This document shows positions 58,593-64,000 of a stretch of DNA of 64,000 nt, one piece after another. The notes beneath the pieces were generated by a model that was not told the DNA's origin, ran no database searches, and worked only from the letters and a program-made list of their open reading frames with translations. Both the position numbers and the translations under genes were made by a program. Origin of the DNA: Blasia pusilla (taxonomy: Eukaryota > Marchantiophyta > Marchantiopsida > Blasiales); the NCBI GenBank assembly GCA_050084515.1, contig CM114272.1, forward strand, positions 992,001-1,056,000. Reading direction: 5' to 3'. The number at the start of each line of letters is the position of its first letter. Positions within the stretch are counted from its first letter, which is position 1.

Positions 58593-59010
58593 ACTAGATC
58601 AAATGTACATTTATGAGATTCCTTCAGATGTAATAAAGGACGAGATTTTTTCAACTGATAATGGTGTTTGTAAAAGTTTGTTGAATATTTTTTTGGGACT
58701 TGTGGATTGTGTTCGTCTAGCTACTCAAAATTACAATTTTGTAACCCGTCGGATTCCGACGGGTTGCAACTTTTCACTTTTTGACCACTGCAACTTTTCA
58801 ACCATTTCCGTCCAAGCTGTCGGATTCCAACAGGTTGGCTGCTTGAGTGATCGGACTCGTTCCCTGGGAGACCAGATTTTGACGCATTGTGACGGGCTTC
58901 TTTACTTTTGGCTCGTTCCCCTAGTATCGTCAAACCAGTCTTGGGCTTCTTTTCTTCTCTAAGACGTGTTGGATTCCTATAACCTGTCGGATTGCCATTT
59001 CGGATTCCCA
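58593..59010 (+). repeat. 3'-flank repeat, copy 2
   Basis: Direct repeat of 57,920-58,335, in the same position relative to a stop codon (directly after 58,592). It holds a near-perfect hairpin (58,741-58,767; AACCCGTCGGA and TCCGACGGGTT) where copy 1 has a decayed one. Confidence 0.85.
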
Positions 59011-59689
59011 AACAGTTGGATTTTTTTGGGTGCACGGTGGAATGGAATCACTTCTCAAAATCTTTCCTTTGTTATGGTGAGCTTGCTTGCAAGGGGTGCA
59101 AGCCATATGATTCCGACGGGTGGCAAGAGTTGGAACCTGTAAAATTCCGACGGGTTGGGAGGGGTGCAGCTTCTCGGTTTATCAGATTTAGGATCTGAAT
59201 GAAGGGACATCAGTTTCTCTTTACTCCATATAGCTAACAATCTTTTGGATTAATTATCGTCTCCTGTGTTCACATTTCACAAAGTTGGTCTTTATTTGAA
59301 CCTTTCATTGAGATGAGATTGCTACTTCTTGTCACATTATTTTCCAATGGTCCTCCAACAAAAATAGCCCTGGGCACAGCTTATTGTAGACTGAGACAAG
59401 AAATGTGAAGAAACTTAGGCTCACATGGAGAGTGATAGAAAAATGTTTGTAGTGGTCTTATGATGTCTACTTGTTTTTCGCCCCCTGAAGAAAGGAGGTT
59501 TCTTAAGGCCCGAATGTGGACCACTACCTACTCTCTTCTAAAGATTTCATGAATTTGAAAGCAAACCAAAATTTCAAAAAGTTTTGAAGAGAGGAGGCGG
59601 ATTTGGCCCTTTTTTTTGAAGAGAGACTCTCCTCTCTTTCTCTCTTCCTCTCTTCCTCTCCTCTCTTCTTCTCTCCTACCAGAATACCA
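59011..59689. other. Spacer, no gene recognised
   Basis: Two half or degraded hairpins (59,113 and about 59,140) mark the last members of the palindrome family. From 59,595 to 59,685 the strand is a CTCTCTTCCTCT microsatellite, next to the break of the following retroelement. Confidence 0.5.
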
Positions 59690-59945
59690 GCCCCGATGCA
59701 TACTCTCCATGCGACATCTCCACTAGTCCTACTCCGACCAAGTCTTGGCTCCTACTCTGAATCAGAACCCTCTCCATATCACTATACCTGTAGGGTCGTC
59801 GGAAGATCAACATATCACTCGAAAACTCAATGCGGATCCCCGGTCCCTTCAACGTACCCAGATCCTCCATGCTAATCGCAAAGTAGCTCCTATAACTCTT
59901 GAGGAACTGATGTATCCGACATGGCTCTCCTCATGTCAACTTAGG
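59690..59945 (-). pseudogene. Reverse transcriptase start, DNMT element copy 2
   Basis: The minus strand encodes MEDLGTLKGPGIRIEFSSDM, then IFRRPYRYSDMERVLIQSRS, matching 38,265-38,430 of copy 1, and breaks at GEYAS. The non-coding lead (GTTCCTCAAGAGTTATAGGA) matches 38,228 on in copy 1. It shows that copy 2 runs on the minus strand here, opposite to the adjoining gag-methyltransferase segment. Confidence 0.85.
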
Positions 59946-62900
59946 CACGATTGAGTTGCACGATTTCATAGCAAAGTTTAGGAGTTGGTGCGACTCCCAG
60001 CGGGCCAGGAGGTCTAGAGAGTTCAAACCGTTTACAGTATGGAATGGTATGTTCCAGCATTTAGAGGGGGCGCCCATGGAGGATTACCATGAGTTCTCCC
60101 ACAGTTATGCCCAGGAGATTGAGGCATGGCGACTCTACTATGACCCACACTATGTGTCATGGACAGATCTGTTCCCAAATGAGGAGGAGGAGTCAGGAGA
60201 GGCTACTTCCTCTTCCACTAGTGATGTTTTAGGAGGGGTCACTCGCATTGGAGTAGTTGCACCAACTAGTCGGGTTCGTCCCATGTTCAACCCCGTGGTT
60301 GAGTTCTTCGCTAAGTTGAGGGCCAGCTACCAAGGGGTACGGACGGAGAAGTTGCGGAGCATCCACGACTTCCAGAGGCGCCCGGGTGAGAGTTTACGTG
60401 AGGCTTACACTCGCTTGCGTCGATTGTTCAACGTCACTTAGGGGGTGACGGAGGCTCGTGCTGTCCAATCATGGTACACGATGCTAGACCGGATCTTGCG
60501 GACACGGATGCGGGAGGGGTGCTTCTTATGAACACTTCCCCTTCATTGAGAGATGTTTTTAGGACCTCCGAGAACATTGAGCACAACATGGCAGAGGAGA
60601 GCGTACCCACCATGGGTTCTAGGCGAGAGCAGTCACGATTAGCAGCACCACCTATGCAACAACATGGACTCCGAGATAGGTTGACTGTGGCACCACGAGC
60701 TCAAGGAGGATACCGGGAGGCCGTGCCACAGAGACATGTGCCTTCATATGCGGCTCAGCTGCAGCCGCCTACTATTACTTGTTAGTCATGTGGTGGAGCC
60801 CATCATCAGCGCGATTGCACTCGTCAGGGTCATGGACGTGTGCCTCAGCATGGAGGAGCAGATGGTGGTGCACCAGGAGGTTATCAATGTGACTATTGTT
60901 AGAAGTATGGTCATACATGCGCCAAGTGTTTCAGTTTACATCCTGAGTTACGTCCAGACCGAGGGCAAGAGAGCGCACCAGAGCGAGTAGCCCGTCCGGG
61001 TGGGCTAGAGATCGTGCACTAGTGGTCCCGTTGGGGGACGAGGACCTCGACTTGCCCGACAGGGTAGTGGAGCTGCCCGTGGAGGAGGTAGAGTACGACC
61101 ACCTAGACGCATCGAGGGAGACGCCGGACGTGAGGCTCGGATGGTTGCTCAGATACAGCAGCTACAAGAGCAAATTGCCGCTATGGGATTGAGGTTAACT
61201 GATGCCGGATCCGTGGCATCGACATCATATGGAGCAGCCAGAGATATGGAGGATCCTGGTAAGATGTGCGGGGTTGCCCAAATGGAGGCCACCGTAGTTG
61301 TGACATGTGGAGCAGCCGCAAAGTTGGATCCACAGTGAGGGGAAGCCAGAAAACAGACTAGGCTTCCTCAGTCTTTCACGTTGTCCAAAGCGATGAGGAC
61401 CCCATCGATGGGTCCTCATCAAAGTTCTTGGAGAGTTGGTGACGTTGTTGGTGTGCAGGCACGGAGGGCGATGGGAGAAGTGAGTCCGACGACTCCTATT
61501 GTTGATGCTCATGAGGGGCATGTGTCGAGCACGTTGTTGGGGGCAACCACCGTTGTGTACCGCACTCCTTTATTTTCTGCTTCCGATGTTATGACGTCGG
61601 GGGTTACGCATGTCGAGGCTTTTTGGCTGGCCGCTTCACTATGTGAGCACGGAGTTGGAGTTCCTGCATCACGTTTAGAGGTGATTGGAGAGGAGGTGAT
61701 GGACTTGCCCTTGGAGCAGATGCTCGGGCCGTCCACATCAGATTCATGGCAGGCTGCGACTGCTAGGATGGCGGAGATGCCCGCTAGACCCGCGATAGAG
61801 CGTTCTATGGCTTCTCCTGGTGTTGTGTTGTTGGATAACCAAGGAGAGGTCTTCCAATTGGTGAGTCTCGAAGGTAGAGCTTTTAGTCCGCAGCGCGTCT
61901 TGTTGGATTGAGGAACGCAACCCCTGATGTTGGGGAAAGCGTCGTTCAGAGGATTGGGCTTGATGAGAGCCGATGTGGAGTGTCGTCCATTCTGAATATA
62001 GACATCCTTGGGTGGAGCAAGTACCACACAGTATATCACCCAACATGAGGTCGTGGTGAGGATTCACGCGCGACATCTTACAGATGAGTCCGTGGTGCGA
62101 GCCAAGGCGATAGTGACTGATGCATAGTCCTACAACGTCTTGGTTGGTGGAGCAATGTTATACCCGATGGGGTTTTCCCTAGATTATTGGGAGGAGTCAA
62201 CGTCCTACAAGACCAGGATGGCAGTTAGGTGATGGGCGCCTTAGCTCATTACTCGTTTGATTCACAGGTGCAGTGATCAAGCGATGGCCACGAGAGGTGG
62301 AGCATTTAGCAGTGCCATCACTTGGCCTAGAGATTTGATTGAGGGTCATGTCCATGCAGAGGATACTCCCGTTCTTGACATTTCTATGTAGAGGAGTGTT
62401 ATGATAGCCGCATCATTCCGTGGAGGAGAGGTGCCGTTGTGGAGCTCGACAGAGGAGCTTCGAGGATTGGCAGATGAGCACGTGCAGACCGAGGCATTTG
62501 CACCGGAGCGTGACGGGTCTGAGAAACCCGAGATAGCAAGGAGTGCTATGATGACACCCTTGGATACCACACCCATTGTGTGGTGTATCTCGGAGCAGGG
62601 TATTCGAATGTTAGATCTCTTTGGAGGGATTAGCACCACGTTAGCTCTTGTTTTGCAGGTAGGAGTGCGACTACAGCAGTACCTGTATGTGGAGAGTGGT
62701 GATATTGCAAGGCGCATCTCACTACGAGATCTAGCGCAGTTACGCCTTTGTTTTCCTGACTTATTTTCTACGTCCGCGGTACAGGGGTACCAAAGTTCCC
62801 TACCAAGGGATATTTTGTTGTTGGGGGCGCAGGACTTAGAGCGAGTAGGGACCATTAATTTGGTCATTGCCGGTTGGCCATGTGAGGGCCAATCGAGTGT

Positions 62901-63853
62901 TGGACGAGGCAGCGGGTTGGCAGACACTCGGTCCAGGTTATTTTGGGAGATGTTGAGGGTCTTACGGCAGTTGCAGGAGCACCAGTCTCGTTCTCCAAAC
63001 TACATTCTGGAGAATGTGCCGATCTAAGGAGACTCCAGGTCATGGGTGGTGATGAGTGCTCCTCAGGTGCGTGCTTGGATCGACCCAGTAGTGTTCTTGG
63101 ATGCGGCGAGTGCAGGTTCTAGAGCCCATGCCCCATGCAATGTTACGGAGGGCGTATGCAAGAGTGGATCGCCCCTCCCATTTTTTAGTGGATTCCATTT
63201 TGGATCTAGGTTGTCGATCACAGGCGGTGAGGCACGATGATCGACCACCGTTCATTGTAGTCAACAGGGTAGGCAAGCCTCGGGCAACCTTGCCCACGTT
63301 TGTGAGTTTTCCTGCTTCCTATGCATACAACGAGGCCAATCCTGGCTTGGTTTGGGATGACCAGGTTCAGCGGTTGGTGGAGCCCAATGCCGACGAGAGA
63401 GAGCGAGTGATAGGATTTCCCACATGAGTGATGGCAGTATTGTCAGTGTTAGAGGCATCACGATGCCATGTCTTGGGTCAGGCGATGGACCTGAATTGCT
63501 TCACATGGATCCTCAGCTTGGGAGTGGATGAGCAGCGCCATATGAGATCATGACAGGTTACAACAGTTGCATTGGTGAGCCCCATGCCTACCGAGACGAT
63601 TGAGGCAGTGGTTGGGGGCAAGACCCAAGGAGATCTACACACCATGGGAGATGAGGAGAGACACCCTTGGACTTCTTGGGATGTTTTGCAGGTACGCCAG
63701 GAGATGATAGCCATAGCATCAAGCGGGTTCCGGGCACTGCATGTGGAGGAGATCAGAGTTTGCAGCTGGCTGCAGGAGAGTGGCCGGGTGTTGTTTTTTG
63801 AGACGGGGTTGCACCATAGAAACCACCGATACCCGCGCCGGAGAGTCCTACGC
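59946..63853 (+). mobile_element. Inverted internal segment of DNMT element copy 2 (gag body to methyltransferase)
   Basis: In plus orientation: gag body (59,950-60,960; LHDFIAKFRSWCDS-like start, then LEGAPMEDYHEFSHSYAQEI, then the knuckle near 60,890), protease (about 61,895-62,230, with a stop right after the active-site Asp), methyltransferase (62,400-63,560), and the linker up to 63,853 (equal to 38,153 in copy 1). Both neighbours, reverse transcriptase on the left and gag start on the right, lie on the minus strand. The simplest reading is one element on the minus strand whose centre has been flipped. Frames are broken throughout. Confidence 0.8.
62400..63560 (+). pseudogene. C5-cytosine DNA methyltransferase domain, copy 2
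   Basis: The frame 62,401-63,027 is longer than in copy 1. It holds motif I (DLFGGISTTLA, 62,614), a second cofactor-strand block (LQQYLYVESGDIARRIS), motif IV as WPCEGQ (62,875), where copy 1 has the canonical WPCQGQ, and motif VI ENVP (63,010). It ends at a TAA. Motifs after that are preserved in other frames: VFLDAASAGSRAHA (63,090; motif VIII damaged by a deletion), ADERERVIGFPT (ends 63,424) and LGQAMDLNCFTWI (63,476 on). A TGA stands after GFPT exactly as in copy 1. Confidence 0.85.
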
Positions 63854-64000
63854 GGTCCTCTACCATGGTCGTCCATCTCGTACGCCCAACTAGTAGGACC
63901 ACTCACAATATGTGGCGATGTGCTCACAAACTCCTCTACACCCTCCCCCTTGTCTGACGATGACACAGAAGGAGTTCGAGGTGGTCCCTCACGCAGAGAC
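63854..64000 (-). pseudogene. Gag N-terminus of DNMT element copy 2
   Basis: The minus strand encodes MSSSDKGEGVEEFVS, then PTSWAYEMDDHGRGPRR, matching the fragment at 26,094-26,330. In that fragment the sequence continues directly into the gag body. Here it is joined instead to the end of the methyltransferase linker. It probably continues beyond the window. Confidence 0.8.

Overview
The window looks like nuclear DNA of a land plant. It holds one host-type split gene with a plastid-targeting N-terminus, plus LTR retrotransposons whose primer-binding sites match plant tRNA-Asp, a hAT transposase, a Mutator-like transposase and LINE remnants. Low gene density, many decayed elements and a Ty3 lineage carrying a cytosine-5 DNA methyltransferase suggest a large, transposon-rich genome, perhaps of a seedless plant. 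The species cannot be fixed from the sequence. No rRNA, tRNA or CRISPR was recognised.

Layout. 1-4.3 kb is AT-rich spacer with a fold-back repeat family (third copy at 12.8 kb). 4.3-5.0 kb is a tandem array. 5.7-8.7 kb (minus) is a decayed non-LTR reverse transcriptase, with a second copy of its 3' end at 9.6-10.0 kb. 10-18 kb has no recognisable gene. 18.2-21.3 kb (minus) is the host gene, a multi-exon plastid membrane protein with a 120-bp tandem array upstream. 24.5-26.1 kb is a broken hAT transposase. 26.1-34.3 kb is a patchwork of retroelement pieces: a gag start, a LINE endonuclease scrap, a 5' LTR with gag-protease, and an inverted repeat pair.

34.4-39.8 kb is a 5'-truncated Ty3-type element ordered gag, protease, DNA (cytosine-5) methyltransferase, reverse transcriptase, RNase H. 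A complete LTR element on the minus strand abuts it (39,834-47,412: two LTRs, PBS, polypurine tract), but that element lost the second half of pol and carries an extra coiled-coil ORF. At 59.7-64.0 kb is a second methyltransferase element on the minus strand, whose internal 3.9 kb is inverted relative to its ends.

The most unusual block is 47.4-59.2 kb. A Mutator-like transposase gene (minus, 51,344 down) and a second gene (plus, 52,991-57,839) diverge from a shared control region. The second gene ends in a permuted, beta-class N4/N6-type DNA methyltransferase-like domain. A 27-nt palindrome (13-nt arms, 1-nt centre) recurs at least 35 times, only in introns, the shared promoter and the 3' flank, never in the recognised exons. 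I infer one large transposon with a transposase, a methyltransferase-like cargo protein and a family of short non-coding sites either protein could bind. Both genes now carry stops and frameshifts, nearly all stops being of the type expected from decay of methylated cytosine.
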